Notes: generated by a model from the letters alone, not told the origin. DNA of 64,000 bases from Corynebacterium aurimucosum ATCC 700975 (GCF_007672725.1 NZ_VDTC01000004.1:124001-188000); one strand, 5' to 3'; shown: positions 1-9,588, counted from the first letter of the stretch. Numbers and translations are program-made.

Positions 1-658
1 CGGCTTCTTCGAGCGAGGCGCCATCCTGCAGCGCGAAGAGCGCCTGGGATAGGGCGACCGCCTGCTCACGCTCGGCGGCACTGAGGCGCGCATTGCGGCT
101 GGACTCGGCCACGCCATCCGTTGCGCGCACGATGGGCACGCTGATGATGTCCAGCGGCACATCGAGGTCCGCCACCAGGCGGCGGATGATGGCTACTTGC
201 TGCGCATCCTTTTGCCCAAAATAAGCGCGGTCTGGTGCGACAAGGTGAAACAGCTTGCTCACCACGGTGGCTACGCCGTCGAAGTGGCCGGGGCGCGAGG
301 CGCCTTCCAAGACCGAGCCCATCTCACCCGTGCGCACCCACACCCGCGGGGTACCACCCGGGTACATCTCCTTCACGCTGGGGGCGAAGATCGCATCGAC
401 TCCCAATGAGTCCAGCAGCGCGGCATCCGCGTCGAGGGTGCGCGGGTAGGCGCGGTAGTCTTCGCAGTCGCCGAGGTCGGTGAACTGGAGGGGATTGACA
501 AAGACCGAGCACACCACGGTGTCGTTGTCTTCGCGGGCGCGGCGAATGAGGGAAGCGTGGCCGTCGTGAAGCGCGCCCATCGTGGGCACCAAGCCCACGG
601 AACCGGACGCTGCTGCGCGGAAGGCACGGAGTTCGGATTTAGTTGTGAGGATCTGCAT
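1..658 (-). CDS. panC: Pantothenate synthetase PanC (3' end outside window)
   Basis: Condenses pantoate with beta-alanine using ATP, the last step of cytoplasmic pantothenate (coenzyme A precursor) synthesis. Read from the ATG at 658, the protein shows the MGALHDGH segment carrying the HxGH nucleotidyl-transfer signature at residues 27-34. It also has a [10 protein letters not shown] strand and the [10 protein letters not shown] and YFGQKDAQQ blocks of the PanC family. About 219 codons are present, against a usual family length near 270-280, and the frame is open to the window edge, so the gene is only cut by the window. It starts 11 bp after panB on the same strand, so the two are almost certainly one panBC operon. 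Confidence 0.95.
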   Translation of the reverse strand, partial: MQILTTKSELRAFRAAASGSVGLVPTMGALHDGHASLIRRAREDNDTVVCSVFVNPLQFTDLGDCEDYRAYPRTLDADAALLDSLGVDAIFAPSVKEMYPGGTPRVWVRTGEMGSVLEGASRPGHFDGVATVVSKLFHLVAPDRAYFGQKDAQQVAIIRRLVADLDVPLDIISVPIVRATDGVAESSRNARLSAAEREQAVALSQALFALQDGASLEEA

Positions 659-669
659 GGCTTAAGACC

Positions 670-1491
670 TTAGTCCTCGAAGGACTCCTCGGCGTTGGGG
701 AAGGAGCGCTCGTTCACATCGGACACGTACTCCTTCGCGCCCTCCAGCAGCGCGCCGCGCAGATTCGCGTAGCGGCGCACAAAACGCGGCGCCTTGGGAC
801 CGCCCAGGCCGAAGGCATCGGTCCACACCAGAATCTGACCGTCGGTCTGCGTGCCGGCGCCGATGCCGATGGTGGGGATGGGCAGCTCCTTGGTCACCTG
901 CTCAGCAAGGGCTGCGGGGACCATCTCCAGCACCACGGCGAAGGCGCCGGCCTCGGCGAGGGCGCGGGCGTCGTCGTGAAGTTTCTCCGCACCGGCACCC
1001 CGGCCTTGGACTACGAAGCCACCCAAGGCGTGGACCTGCTGGGGCGTAAAGCCAATGTGGGCGCAGACGGGGATGCCGGCGGCGACAAGCGCGGCAACAA
1101 TGGGGGCGCGCTCCGCACCACCTTCCAGCTTCACGGCCTGCGCGCCGGTTTCCTTCATGACGCGCACCGCGGTCTCGAGCGCCTGGGAAGGGCCGTCCTC
1201 ATAGGAGCCAAAGGGAAGGTCCACCACCACGAAGGCACGGGAGGTCGATGCAACCACCGCGCGGGCAAGGGGGATCATCTCATCCAAGGTGAGCGAGAGC
1301 GTGGTTTCGCGGCCCAGGACCACATTGGCCAGGGAATCGCCGACGAGCAGGAGATCTACCCCGGCTTCATCGAAGATTTCGGCGGTCATGCAGTCATAGC
1401 TCGTCAGGCACGCGAAGGCCTGAGAGTTTTCTTTAGAGCGGGCGAAATGGCGGGTGCGGAGGCGGGCGCGGTGGCCAGGGTTGTGAGACAT
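670..1491 (-). CDS. panB: 3-methyl-2-oxobutanoate hydroxymethyltransferase PanB
   Basis: Transfers a hydroxymethyl group from methylene-tetrahydrofolate to 2-oxoisovalerate to give ketopantoate, the first committed pantothenate step. The 273-residue product has the family landmarks: [19 protein letters not shown] near residues 26-44, [29 protein letters not shown] and IPTIGIGAG. Length matches the family. The ATG at 1491 lies 6 nt after a TAGAGT hexamer, which favours a leaderless transcript from exactly this start. It is divergent from valS with only 57 bp between the start codons and is followed by panC after 11 bp. Nothing in the sequence looks damaged. Confidence 0.97.
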   Translation of the reverse strand: MSHNPGHRARLRTRHFARSKENSQAFACLTSYDCMTAEIFDEAGVDLLLVGDSLANVVLGRETTLSLTLDEMIPLARAVVASTSRAFVVVDLPFGSYEDGPSQALETAVRVMKETGAQAVKLEGGAERAPIVAALVAAGIPVCAHIGFTPQQVHALGGFVVQGRGAGAEKLHDDARALAEAGAFAVVLEMVPAALAEQVTKELPIPTIGIGAGTQTDGQILVWTDAFGLGGPKAPRFVRRYANLRGALLEGAKEYVSDVNERSFPNAEESFED

Positions 1492-1497
1492 GCCCTT

Positions 1498-1503
1498 ACT
1501 CTA
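1498..1503 (-). promoter_or_regulatory. panBC -10 box, leaderless type
   Basis: TAGAGT on the minus strand ends 6 nt before the panB ATG, so transcription should begin at or next to the A of the start codon. No convincing -35 element is visible. No Shine-Dalgarno sequence could exist in such a transcript. Confidence 0.55.
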
Positions 1504-1535
1504 GACACGGCGCTGGTGCCAGTTGACGCACAGGG

Positions 1536-1541
1536 TAGAGT
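1536..1541 (+). promoter_or_regulatory. valS -10 box, leaderless type
   Basis: TAGAGT lies 7 nt before the valS GTG. It is the same hexamer that serves panB on the opposite strand 33 bp away. The TTGACG just upstream (1523-1528) is too close to act as its -35. Confidence 0.5.
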
Positions 1542-1548
1542 TGGCCAG

Positions 1549-4287
1549 GTGACTGATCAGAATAAAGAGCAACTCGTTGGCACCAACCGCGCGGACCAGC
1601 TTCCCAAGTCCTGGGAGCCGCAGGCAGTAGAAAAAGACCTCTACGAAGGCTGGGTAAGCGCCGGTTACTTCACCCCGGATGCGTCCTCGGAGGCGGAGCC
1701 TTATTCCATCGTGCTGCCGCCGCCGAACGTCACCGGCCAGCTGCACATGGGCCACGCCCTGGACCACACTCTGATCGACTCCATCATTCGCCGCAAGCGC
1801 ATGCAGGGTTATGCCACCCTGTGGCTGCCGGGTGCTGACCACGCAGGCATCGCCACCCAGACCAAGGTGGAGGCCCGCCTGCGCGAGCAGGAGGGAAAGA
1901 AGCGCTGGGACTATGAGCGCGAGGAATTCATCAACAAGGTCTGGGAGTGGAAGGAAGAATTCGGTGGCACCATCCAGAACCAGATGCGCGCCATCGGTGA
2001 CTCGGTGGACTGGTCCCGCGAGCGCTTCACCCTGGATGATGGCCTCTCCCGCGCCGTGCAGACCATCTTCAAGACCCTCTACGACGAGGGCATGATCTAC
2101 CAGGCTAACCGTCTGGTCAACTGGTCCCCGGTGCTGGAGACCGCGGTGTCCGATATCGAGGTCGTGTACAAGGACGTCGAGGGCGAGCTCGTGTCCATTC
2201 GTTATGGCTCGCTGAACGACGACGAACCGCACCTCATCGTCGCCACCACCCGTGTGGAGACGATGCTGGGTGACGTCGCCATCGCCGTCCACCCCGATGA
2301 CGAGCGTTACGCCCACCTGGTGGGTAAGGAGCTGCCGCACCCCTTCCGCGATGATTTGAGCCTGAAGATCATCGCCGATGATTACGTGGACATGGAATTC
2401 GGTACCGGTGCCGTGAAGATCACCCCGGCGCACGATCCGAATGACTACGCCATGGGCCTGCGCCACGACCTGGACATGCCCACCATCATGGACACCACCG
2501 GCCACATCGCGAACACCGGCACGAAGTTCGATGGCCTGACCCGCGAAGAAGCCCGCGTGGAGATCCGTGAGGCGCTGCGCGAGCAGGGCCGCATTGTCAA
2601 GGAGATTCGCCCCTACGTCCACTCCGTGGGTCACTCGGAGCGCTCCGGCGAGCCCATCGAGCCGCGCCTGAGCCTGCAGTGGTTCGTGGCCGTGGAGAAG
2701 ATGGCGAAGATGTCCGGTGATGCCGTCCGCGAGGGCGATACCACCATCCACCCGAAGTCCCTGGAGCCGCGCTACTTCGAGTGGGTCGATGACATGCACG
2801 ATTGGTGCATCTCCCGCCAGCTGTGGTGGGGCCACCGCATCCCGATCTGGTACGGCCCGGAGGGCGAGGACGGCCAGCGCGACATTATCTGCGTCGGCCC
2901 CGACGAGGAAGCCCCAGAAGGCTACGTCCAGGACCCGGACGTTCTGGATACCTGGTTCTCCTCTGCGCTGTGGCCTTTCTCCACGATGGGCTGGCCGGAA
3001 AAGACCGCCGATCTGGAGAAGTTCTTCCCCACGAACGTGTTGGTCACCGCCTATGACATCCTCTTCTTCTGGGTCGCCCGCATGATGATGTTCGGCACCT
3101 TCGCCGGCGCCCACACCCCGGAGCTGCTCGGTGAGGGCAAGGACGGCCGCCCGCAGGTTCCGTTCACGGATATCTACCTGCACGGCCTGGTGCGCGATGA
3201 GCAGGGCCGCAAGATGTCGAAGTCCTTGGGCAACGGCATCGACCCGATGGATTGGGTGCGCGACTATGGCGCGGACGCACTGCGCTTCACCCTGGCCCGC
3301 GGCGCGAACCCGGGCGTGGACCTGCCGCTGGCTGTCGATGCCGCCGCTGCCGGCCGCAACTTTGCGACCAAGCTCTTCAACGCCACCAAGTTCGCGCTCA
3401 TGAACGGCGCGGGCGTGGCTGAGCTGCCGGCACGCGACGCGCTGACCGACGCCGACCGCTGGATCCTCGACCGCTCCGAAGAGGTCCGCGCCAAGGTGGA
3501 CGCCTACCTGGATGATTACCAGTTTGCCAAGGCTAACGAGCTGCTCTACCACTTCGTGTGGGATGAGCTGTGTGACTGGTACCTGGAGATTGCCAAGACC
3601 CAGATCCCGCGCGACTTCGATGCGGCGAGCGCCGAGGAGCAGGCCACCGGACGCACGACCCAGATCGTCCTGGGCCGCGTGCTCGACCTGGTTCTGCGCC
3701 TGCTGCACCCGACCATGCCGTTCGTCACCGAGGTCCTGTGGAAGGCCCTGACCGGCGGGGAGACCATCGTCACCGCGCAGTGGCCGACTCAGGAGCACAC
3801 CAACGGCGGCGCCGAGAAGGACGAGGTCGCCGCCCGCCGCATTCAGGACGCAGACAAGCTCATCACCGAGCTGCGCCGCTTCCGCTCCGACCAGGGTGTC
3901 AAGCCTTCGCAGAAGGTCCCGGGCCGCCTCGATTTCGCCGCGGCCGACCTGCAGGAGCAGGAAGGGCTCATCCGCAACCTGGCCAACACCACCGAGCCGG
4001 GTGAGGACTTCACCGCGTCCGCCTCCATCGAGGTGCGCTTGTCCCAGGCCACCGTCGAGGTCACCTTGGACACTTCCGGTGCCGTCGACGTCGCCGCAGA
4101 GCGCAAGCGCCTGGAGAAGGATTTGGCCAAGGCCCAAAAGGAGCTGGACCAGACCGGCAAGAAGCTGGGCAACGAGGCCTTCCTGTCCAAGGCGCCGGAG
4201 GCAGTCGTGGAGAAGATCCGCGTGCGCCAGCAGGTGGCCCAGGAAGAAGTCGAGCGCATCACCGCACGTCTGGAGGGGCTCAAGTAG
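1549..4287 (+). CDS. valS: Valyl-tRNA synthetase
   Basis: Charges tRNA-Val in the cytoplasm, with editing of misactivated threonine. The 912-residue product has the class I signatures: a HIGH-type HMGH after PPPNVTGQL near residues 55-70, [12 protein letters not shown] around residue 555, and [12 protein letters not shown] of the catalytic core. The CP1 editing region ([15 protein letters not shown]) is present, followed by the anticodon-binding domain and the C-terminal coiled coil typical of ValRS. The open frame continues far upstream across panB, but family homology begins only at the GTG at 1549, which also has a leaderless -10 box 7 nt before it. The stop overlaps the start of folC in TAGTG, so the two genes are translationally coupled. 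Confidence 0.97.
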   Translation: MTDQNKEQLVGTNRADQLPKSWEPQAVEKDLYEGWVSAGYFTPDASSEAEPYSIVLPPPNVTGQLHMGHALDHTLIDSIIRRKRMQGYATLWLPGADHAGIATQTKVEARLREQEGKKRWDYEREEFINKVWEWKEEFGGTIQNQMRAIGDSVDWSRERFTLDDGLSRAVQTIFKTLYDEGMIYQANRLVNWSPVLETAVSDIEVVYKDVEGELVSIRYGSLNDDEPHLIVATTRVETMLGDVAIAVHPDDERYAHLVGKELPHPFRDDLSLKIIADDYVDMEFGTGAVKITPAHDPNDYAMGLRHDLDMPTIMDTTGHIANTGTKFDGLTREEARVEIREALREQGRIVKEIRPYVHSVGHSERSGEPIEPRLSLQWFVAVEKMAKMSGDAVREGDTTIHPKSLEPRYFEWVDDMHDWCISRQLWWGHRIPIWYGPEGEDGQRDIICVGPDEEAPEGYVQDPDVLDTWFSSALWPFSTMGWPEKTADLEKFFPTNVLVTAYDILFFWVARMMMFGTFAGAHTPELLGEGKDGRPQVPFTDIYLHGLVRDEQGRKMSKSLGNGIDPMDWVRDYGADALRFTLARGANPGVDLPLAVDAAAAGRNFATKLFNATKFALMNGAGVAELPARDALTDADRWILDRSEEVRAKVDAYLDDYQFAKANELLYHFVWDELCDWYLEIAKTQIPRDFDAASAEEQATGRTTQIVLGRVLDLVLRLLHPTMPFVTEVLWKALTGGETIVTAQWPTQEHTNGGAEKDEVAARRIQDADKLITELRRFRSDQGVKPSQKVPGRLDFAAADLQEQEGLIRNLANTTEPGEDFTASASIEVRLSQATVEVTLDTSGAVDVAAERKRLEKDLAKAQKELDQTGKKLGNEAFLSKAPEAVVEKIRVRQQVAQEEVERITARLEGLK

Positions 4288-5816
4288 TGGCGGAGGAGAA
4301 AGACCGCGAGGAATTTGAGGTCGTCGATGCCCTCGCGGAGGGCACCGATGGCGGGCCGGTCGAAATCACCGACTCCGGCCTAACGCTCAACCTCGGCGGT
4401 GAGGATGACTACGAGGAGGCAGCGCCCGAGCAGGCCACGCCGGAGGAGCTCGCGGAGCTGGCTCAGGTGACCGCGGAGCTCAACGCGCGTGCCCCGGAGA
4501 CTATCATTGAGCCCAGCCTCGAGCGCATCGAGATGCTCATGGATCTCTTGGGCAACCCGGAGCGTTCCTTCCACGTCATCCAGGTTGCAGGCACCAACGG
4601 CAAGTCCTCGACCGCGCGCATGATCGATTCGCTGCTGCGCGCCTTCCACCGCCGAGTAGGCCTCGTCACCAGCCCGCACCTGCAGTTGGTGACCGAGCGC
4701 ATCGGCATCGACAGCCACCCCATCCACCCGCGCGACTTCGTGCGCATTTGGCGCGAAATCAAGCCCTATGTGGAAATGGTGGATTCCCGCTCCGACATCC
4801 CCATGTCCACCTTCGAGGTGCTCGTGGGTATTTCCTACGCGGCCTTCGCCGATGCGCCTATCGACGTCGCCGTGGTTGAGGTCGGCCTCGGCGGCACGTG
4901 GGATGCCACGAACGTGGTCAACGCGGAGGTAGCCGTGGTCATGCCGGTGGGTCTCGACCACACGGATTACCTCGGTGACACCATCACCGAGATCGCCGGT
5001 GAAAAGGCCGGCATCATCAAAGCCCGCGAGCACGACGCCGATGATGTGCTCACGCCGGGGGAGAACATCGCCATCATCGCCGAGCAGGAGCCGGAGGCCA
5101 TGCGCGTGCTGCTGCAGCGCACCGTCGACGTCGGCGCCGGCGTAGCGCGCGCGGGCTCCGAGTTCGCCGCGCTGGAATCCCGCATTGCCGTCGGCGGCCA
5201 GCAGCTCACCATCCAAGGTCTCGGCGGCCTCTATGAGGACATCTTCCTGCCGCTGCACGGCGAGCACCAAGCCAAGAACGCGGCCGTCGCTTTGGCGGCG
5301 GTGGAGGCTTTCTTCGGGGCGTCGTCAGGCAATCAGCTCGATATCGCCTCCGTGCGCACCGGCTTTGCCAAGGCCGTTTCCCCCGGACGCTTGGAGCGCG
5401 TGCGCACCAGCCCCACGACCTTCTTGGACGCCTGCCACAACCCACACGGCGCTAAGGCCCTAGCAGCAGCGCTCGACCGCGACTTCGACTTCGCCCGCCT
5501 CATCGGCGTGGTGTCCATCTTCGCCGACAAGGACGCCGCCGGCATCCTCACCGCCCTGGAATCCGTTCTCACGGAAGTCGTCATCACGCAGAACACCTCG
5601 CCGCGCGCCCGCGATGCCTACGAGCTAGCGGAGCTCGCCCGCGACATCTTCGGTGAGGAGCGCGTGTACGTCGAACCCGAGCTGCCCAGCGCCTATACCC
5701 AAGCCGTGGAATTGGCGGAGGAGGCCGATGTGCAGTCCGGTTCCGGCATCGTGATTACTGGCTCGGTGGTCACGGCAGGTGACGCCCGCGCACTCTTTGG
5801 AAAGGAGCCCGCATGA
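4287..5816 (+). CDS. folC: Bifunctional dihydrofolate / folylpolyglutamate synthase
   Basis: Ligates glutamate to dihydropteroate and then to reduced folates, using ATP. This Mur-ligase-like protein of 509 residues has its P-loop AGTNGKSS at residues 101-108. It also has VGLVTSPHL, the VVEVGLGGTWDATN block, the VGLDHTDYLG block and the C-terminal DACHNPHGAKAL motif. Residues 1-60 form a very acidic extension not seen in short FolC proteins. The GTG start overlaps the valS stop by one base. A downstream start cannot be excluded, but translational coupling supports this one. The stop overlaps the next ATG as ATGA, so valS-folC-DUF4233 form one operon. Confidence 0.95.
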   Translation: MAEEKDREEFEVVDALAEGTDGGPVEITDSGLTLNLGGEDDYEEAAPEQATPEELAELAQVTAELNARAPETIIEPSLERIEMLMDLLGNPERSFHVIQVAGTNGKSSTARMIDSLLRAFHRRVGLVTSPHLQLVTERIGIDSHPIHPRDFVRIWREIKPYVEMVDSRSDIPMSTFEVLVGISYAAFADAPIDVAVVEVGLGGTWDATNVVNAEVAVVMPVGLDHTDYLGDTITEIAGEKAGIIKAREHDADDVLTPGENIAIIAEQEPEAMRVLLQRTVDVGAGVARAGSEFAALESRIAVGGQQLTIQGLGGLYEDIFLPLHGEHQAKNAAVALAAVEAFFGASSGNQLDIASVRTGFAKAVSPGRLERVRTSPTTFLDACHNPHGAKALAAALDRDFDFARLIGVVSIFADKDAAGILTALESVLTEVVITQNTSPRARDAYELAELARDIFGEERVYVEPELPSAYTQAVELAEEADVQSGSGIVITGSVVTAGDARALFGKEPA

Positions 5817-6259
5817 GCCCCCGCAAACCCGTCCCCGAGGAGGAGATCGGCCCGCTCGGACTAGGCCAAGCGCCGGCCAAGGATCCCCTCAAGCAATTCG
5901 GTGGCATGGTGGTGGCCAGTTCCCTCACGCTGGAACTCATCACCTTGGTTTTGGCGCTGCCGATGCTGTACAAGCTGTATGACGGCACCCTGTGGACCCC
6001 GTTCAACTATGGCGTGGTCATCGGATTTATGGTGCTGTTGTTAGCGTCCTTCCCGTTCATGAACAAGTCCTGGGTCGTCGGGGTATTGATCGTGTTCCAC
6101 GTCATCGGCATTGTTCTTGGTTTCATGGTCCACTGGTCCGTGGCCACGATCTTCATCATCTTCGCCCTTCTGTGGGCTCTGGCGGCGTATATGCGCTCGG
6201 TGCTCGTTGCCCGCATGGACCGCGGCTACCTCACCACGCAGCACCTGACTGAGAAGTAG
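5813..6259 (+). CDS. DUF4233 integral membrane protein
   Basis: A 148-residue protein of unknown function, positionally equivalent to the small conserved membrane protein that follows folC in mycobacteria (Rv2446c). After a charged N-terminus of about 30 residues there are four hydrophobic segments, roughly residues 35-55, 64-80, 84-108 and 110-128. The C-terminus is short and basic/polar. Its ATG overlaps the folC stop by 4 bp, giving coupled expression. The domain call rests on size, topology and synteny. The sequence shows no catalytic motif, so I assign no reaction. Confidence 0.85.
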   Translation: MSPRKPVPEEEIGPLGLGQAPAKDPLKQFGGMVVASSLTLELITLVLALPMLYKLYDGTLWTPFNYGVVIGFMVLLLASFPFMNKSWVVGVLIVFHVIGIVLGFMVHWSVATIFIIFALLWALAAYMRSVLVARMDRGYLTTQHLTEK

Positions 6260-6268
6260 GCCGCCGCA

Positions 6269-7153
6269 GTGTATATCCGGCCGGAGCTGCGCGCGGGCGC
6301 AGCATTCATGTCTTTGTGGGATCCGACCAACCCGCTGATCCGCCGCGCCGGGCGCGTAGTTCCAGCGCTGTGGCCCGCCCCCTATATCCAGGGCGTGCGC
6401 ACGCAGCGGGTGAGAAACGCCGAAATCCGCGCGACCATCTATAGCCCGGAGAACCCGCGCGGCGCCGTGCTGTGGATCCACGGTGGCGGGCTGCTCATGG
6501 GCCATCCGCGTCAGGACGTCAAACACCTCAAAGAGACCGCCGCGGAAGTCGGCGTCACCGTCATCGCGCCGCGCTATCGCTATGCCCCGGAAAACCCCTA
6601 TCCGGCCGCGCTTGACGACGTCCACTCGGCCCACCACTGGCTCCTCACGCACGCGGAGGAGCTGGGAATTAGTCCGGATCGGATTGTCATCGGCGGCCAA
6701 AGCGCCGGGGGAGGGCTCGCCGCCGCCTTGTGCCAGCGCCTCTATGATGAAGGCGGAATCCAGCCGGCGGGGCAGTGGCTATTTTGTCCGATGCTGGATG
6801 ACCGCGCAGCGTCCACCGACCGCAACCCCATCTGGGATGCGGATTCCAACGCGCAGGCCTGGCGCTACTACACCAACGGCAAGCCGGACGCGCCCTATGC
6901 CGTGCCCGGCCGCCGCGCGGAACTGTCTGGCCTACCGCCGGCGTGGCTGTATGCGGGCAGCAGCGAGCTCTTCTACGGCGAGATTGTGGATTACGCCGAG
7001 CGCCTGAAGTCCGCAGGCGTGCCCACGCAGTGCGAGGTTGTGGATGGCGGCGTCCACGCCTTCGAGTTGTGGGCTCCCTATACTGCGGAGGCGAAGCGCC
7101 TGCTCATGAACTCTCGCGTCTGGCTGCAGTCGACGCTGAACGCGCTAGACTAG
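6269..7153 (+). CDS. Alpha/beta hydrolase, hormone-sensitive-lipase type
   Basis: Probable carboxylesterase acting on short or medium acyl esters; the natural substrate is unknown. The 294-residue protein carries the HSL-family oxyanion motif HGGG at residues 71-74 and the nucleophile elbow GGQSAGG with Ser145. YRYAPENPYPAALDD is the typical linker between them. A C-terminal VHAF supplies the likely catalytic His, and SSELFYGE the likely acid. It begins with GTG 9 bp after the DUF4233 gene, so it probably belongs to the valS operon. No signal peptide is visible, so it should be cytoplasmic. The last codons overlap the -10 box of the next gene. Confidence 0.85.
   Translation: MYIRPELRAGAAFMSLWDPTNPLIRRAGRVVPALWPAPYIQGVRTQRVRNAEIRATIYSPENPRGAVLWIHGGGLLMGHPRQDVKHLKETAAEVGVTVIAPRYRYAPENPYPAALDDVHSAHHWLLTHAEELGISPDRIVIGGQSAGGGLAAALCQRLYDEGGIQPAGQWLFCPMLDDRAASTDRNPIWDADSNAQAWRYYTNGKPDAPYAVPGRRAELSGLPPAWLYAGSSELFYGEIVDYAERLKSAGVPTQCEVVDGGVHAFELWAPYTAEAKRLLMNSRVWLQSTLNALD
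7146..7151 (+). promoter_or_regulatory. -10 box inside the end of the hydrolase gene
   Basis: TAGACT sits in the final codons of the hydrolase gene and ends 7 nt before the next ATG at 7159. It would give the small membrane protein its own leaderless transcript in addition to any read-through. Confidence 0.45.
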
Positions 7154-7158
7154 CCGGC

Positions 7159-7470
7159 ATGCTCTTTCTGCTCTACGGTCTTTCCGCACTGCTGTGCATC
7201 GCCGCGCTCGTGGCCAAGCTGTATTTCGGAGGCTTCGCGTTCCCGCTCGCACTGTTGATCCCGGCCTTCGTCTTCCTCGTCGTCGGCATGCTCAAGCAGC
7301 AGCGCGATGAACGGCCGGTGGAGTTTGCGGATCTGGAAGAGTGGCACCGCGAGGAGCTAGAAAGCTTGCTAGAGAGCGGTCAATACGGCACGGCGGTGCG
7401 TCAAGTGCAGCTGTGGTTTCGTGGTACGAGCCATGAGCGCGCGGAAGAAATCGTGCAACACCTCACGTAG
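7159..7470 (+). CDS. Small two-helix membrane protein
   Basis: A 103-residue protein I do not recognise by function. Two hydrophobic segments (about residues 1-20 and 24-42) form a hairpin in the membrane. A soluble acidic C-terminal half follows, predicted helical ([20 protein letters not shown]). The open frame extends upstream into the hydrolase gene, but composition changes at the ATG at 7159 and the TAGACT box 7 nt before it marks the start. It lies between the valS operon and ndk and is transcribed in the same direction. The ordered C-terminal helices suggest a protein-interaction role, but that is inference only. Confidence 0.75.
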   Translation: MLFLLYGLSALLCIAALVAKLYFGGFAFPLALLIPAFVFLVVGMLKQQRDERPVEFADLEEWHREELESLLESGQYGTAVRQVQLWFRGTSHERAEEIVQHLT

Positions 7471-7516
7471 CGCTTAAAATTAGCCCCACTGTCAGGACGC
7501 GGGAGCACCTGTTCTG

Positions 7517-7522
7517 TACTAT
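7517..7522 (+). promoter_or_regulatory. ndk -10 box, leaderless type
   Basis: TACTAT ends 7 nt before the ATG at 7530. This decides between two in-frame ATGs, because the upstream one at 7521 lies inside the box. Confidence 0.5.
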
Positions 7523-7529
7523 GTGCCCT

Positions 7530-7940
7530 ATGACTGAACGTACACTCATTCTCATCAAGCCGGACGGCGTGAAGAACGGCCACGTGGGCGAGATCATCTC
7601 CCGCATCGAGCGCAAGGGCCTGAAGCTCGTCGCCATGGATCTGCGCGTCGCCGACGAGGAGACCGCAAAGAAGCACTACGCCGAGCACGAGGACAAGCCT
7701 TTCTTCGGCGAGCTCGTTGACTTTATCACCTCCGCACCGCTGGTTGCTGGCATCATCGAGGGCGAGTCCGCTATCGCTGCATGGCGCCAGTTGGCCGGTG
7801 GCACCCACCCAGTAGAGAAGGCCACCCCGGGCACCATCCGCGGTGACTTCGCCCTGACCGTTGGCGAGAACGTTGTTCATGGTTCCGACTCCCCGGAGTC
7901 CGCAGAGCGCGAGATCTCCATCTGGTTCCCGAACCTCTAA
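7530..7940 (+). CDS. ndk: Nucleoside diphosphate kinase
   Basis: Equilibrates nucleoside di- and triphosphates through a phospho-histidine. The 136-residue product is the normal family length and begins [13 protein letters not shown], the conserved first strand. It contains the [14 protein letters not shown] loop and TIRGDFAL. The active-site histidine lies in [17 protein letters not shown], the invariant NxxHGSDS signature, at about residue 117. Start 7530 is preferred over the ATG at 7521 because a leaderless -10 box ends 7 nt before it. An intrinsic terminator follows at 7971. Ndk after folC and before rne is the conserved actinobacterial position. Confidence 0.97.
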   Translation: MTERTLILIKPDGVKNGHVGEIISRIERKGLKLVAMDLRVADEETAKKHYAEHEDKPFFGELVDFITSAPLVAGIIEGESAIAAWRQLAGGTHPVEKATPGTIRGDFALTVGENVVHGSDSPESAEREISIWFPNL

Positions 7941-7970
7941 AGAAGTTCACCGCGCCTAGCGCGCAATAAG

Positions 7971-7995
7971 GCCCGAGCATAGCGCTCGGGCTTTT
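7971..7995 (+). terminator. Intrinsic terminator after ndk
   Basis: GCCCGAGC (7971-7978) pairs with GCTCGGGC (7984-7991) over a 5-nt loop and is followed by TTTT. It ends the valS-ndk direction and faces the 3' end of arsR. Confidence 0.85.
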
Positions 7996-8059
7996 GTCGT
8001 TTCTGACCCTTAACCCGAACCCGTCCTGTGTGCTCGAGCGCAGGTAGCCCGGGCGCGGT

Positions 8060-8410
8060 TTAGTCGAACGAGAGCAATGTGCGCAATGCCATAAAGGCGT
8101 CTTTGTGCACCTGATGGGTGACGGTGCGGCCGCGTTGCTGTCTGGATAGCAAGCCGGCCTCTCGCAAGCGTGCTAGGTGATGGGAGACCGTGGGCTGACT
8201 CAGCGCAGTGAGCTCGGTGAGTTCCGTGACGCTCATGGGCCCACAGCCTTCATCGCACAGGATGGACAAAAGACGCAGGCGGGCTGGGTCTGCCAGTACT
8301 TTGAATTGCTGCGAAAAATGCCTCGCCTCGGCGTCGCTAAGCGGGCCCGTGCTTAAGGAGCAACACTCAGTGCCGGGTGCGCTGGTCTCGGGCGTGGAAG
8401 AGGAAGCCAT
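8060..8410 (-). CDS. arsR: ArsR-family arsenite-responsive repressor
   Basis: Winged-helix repressor of the adjacent arsenite exporter gene. The 116-residue protein has the ArsR core: KVLADPARLRLLSIL, then the recognition region LTALSQPTVSHHLARLREAGLL, then the wing RGRTVTHQV. Cysteines at 16-17 (ECCS) and at 52 and 56 (LCDEGCG) match the layout of C. glutamicum ArsR, where a vicinal CC pair and one downstream Cys bind As(III). It differs from the E. coli type, which has its cysteines in the DNA-binding helix. The ATG at 8410 has TATACT 6 nt upstream, so the longer open frame from 8482 is rejected. It is transcribed divergently from acr3. Confidence 0.93.
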   Translation of the reverse strand: MASSSTPETSAPGTECCSLSTGPLSDAEARHFSQQFKVLADPARLRLLSILCDEGCGPMSVTELTELTALSQPTVSHHLARLREAGLLSRQQRGRTVTHQVHKDAFMALRTLLSFD

Positions 8411-8416
8411 GCGATC

Positions 8417-8422
8417 AGTATA
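8417..8422 (-). promoter_or_regulatory. arsR -10 box, leaderless type
   Basis: TATACT on the minus strand ends 6 nt before the arsR ATG at 8410 and fixes the start. Confidence 0.6.
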
Positions 8423-8447
8423 GGGGTTATCCTTGCGCCCCACGTTA

Positions 8448-8465
8448 TATTGACGCTTATCAATA
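8448..8465. promoter_or_regulatory. Probable ArsR operator palindrome
   Basis: TATTGA and TCAATA form a perfect inverted repeat with a 6-nt centre. It has the size and AT-rich half-site style of ArsR operators and covers the -35 element of the acr3 promoter, an ideal place for repression. Confidence 0.65.
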
Positions 8466-8478
8466 CGTGCTGTACATT
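8450..8478 (+). promoter_or_regulatory. acr3 promoter
   Basis: TTGACG (8450-8455) and TACATT (8473-8478) are separated by 17 nt. The -35 lies within the operator palindrome. A second perfect palindrome, TTCAACGTTGAA (8500-8511), sits in the leader and overlaps the first bases of the AAGGAGGGAG ribosome-binding region. Confidence 0.6.
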
Positions 8479-8523
8479 GCATGTTCGTATCGTGCTCTAT
8501 TCAACGTTGAAGGAGGGAGAGAC

Positions 8524-9588
8524 ATGGCCGTGCCGCAACGCCCGAGGTTGTCTTTTCTTGACCGATTTTTACCCGTGTGGATCATTCTGGCGATGGCCGC
8601 CGGATTGCTTATTGGCCACTTCATTCCCGGGATTGGCCAAGCCTTGGGCGCCGTTGAAGTCGGCGGGATTTCCATCCCGATCGCCATTGGTCTCCTCGTC
8701 ATGATGTACCCACCCTTGGCCAAGGTTCGCTACGAGAAGACCAAGGAAATTGCCACGGATGGCCGCCTCATGGCGGTATCGCTCGTCCTCAACTGGCTGG
8801 TGGGGCCGGCGTTTATGTTTACCCTGGCGTGGCTGTTCTTGGCGGACCAGCCGGAGCTGCGCACCGGCCTCATCATTGTGGGCCTTGCGCGCTGTATTGC
8901 CATGGTACTTGTGTGGTCGGACCTCTCGTGCGCTGACCGCGAGGCAACGGCTGTGCTTGTCGCCCTGAACTCCATCTTCCAGGTCGCTATGTTTGGTGTT
9001 CTGGGCTGGTTCTACCTTCGCGTCCTCCCCGGATGGCTGGGCCTGGACACGACGAGCGCTGACTTTTCCTTCTGGGCCATTGTTAAGTCCGTACTTGTCT
9101 TCTTGGGCATACCGTTCCTGTTGGGTGCGCTGTCTCGCGTGTGGGGCGAAAAGGCAAAAGGACGGGAATGGTTTGAGAACCGCTTCCTCCCAGCCGTATC
9201 GCCCCTGGCCATGATTGGTCTGCTGTACACAATTGTGTTGCTCTTTTCCCTGCAGGGCGAGCACATTGTGGAGCAGCCAGCAACGGTAGTGCGCGTGGCC
9301 GTGCCGCTGGTTATCTACTTTGTGGGCATGTTCGTGCTGTCACTGGGCGTGGCAAAGGCCGTTGGCATGAATTACGCGCAGTCTGCCAGCGTGGCGTTTA
9401 CTGCAGCAGGAAATAACTTTGAGCTTGCTATTGCAGTATCTATCGGCACCTTCGGAGCGATGTCTGCTCAAGCCCTTGCCGGAACGATTGGTCCCCTTGT
9501 TGAGATTCCGGTCCTCGTTGGTCTGGTCTATTTCATGCTGTGGATTGGCCCGAAACTCTTCCCAGGAGATGACACTCTTCCGCACTAG
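8524..9588 (+). CDS. acr3: ACR3-type arsenite efflux permease
   Basis: Proton-coupled exporter of arsenite in the cytoplasmic membrane. The 354-residue protein has about ten hydrophobic segments. It carries the ACR3 hallmark GLARCIAMVLVW near residues 120-132, whose cysteine is required for transport in characterised members. It also has the conserved NNFELAIAVSI and GPLVEIPVL blocks near the C-terminus. The start at 8524 follows an excellent AAGGAGGGAG site. The gene is divergent from arsR, and its promoter overlaps the proposed operator, so induction by arsenite is expected. No arsenate reductase gene lies next to it. Its stop overlaps the convergent gene's stop in CTAG. Confidence 0.94.
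   Translation: MAVPQRPRLSFLDRFLPVWIILAMAAGLLIGHFIPGIGQALGAVEVGGISIPIAIGLLVMMYPPLAKVRYEKTKEIATDGRLMAVSLVLNWLVGPAFMFTLAWLFLADQPELRTGLIIVGLARCIAMVLVWSDLSCADREATAVLVALNSIFQVAMFGVLGWFYLRVLPGWLGLDTTSADFSFWAIVKSVLVFLGIPFLLGALSRVWGEKAKGREWFENRFLPAVSPLAMIGLLYTIVLLFSLQGEHIVEQPATVVRVAVPLVIYFVGMFVLSLGVAKAVGMNYAQSASVAFTAAGNNFELAIAVSIGTFGAMSAQALAGTIGPLVEIPVLVGLVYFMLWIGPKLFPGDDTLPH

Noticed and set aside
976..1548. Upstream extension of the valS reading frame over panB
   Set aside because: It lies antisense to panB, has no synthetase homology, and the GTG at 1549 has its own -10 box.
1501..4137. 878-codon open frame antisense to valS
   Set aside because: Typical shadow of a GC-rich gene: composition is Gly/His/Val-rich without domains, and the opposite strand encodes a perfect ValRS.
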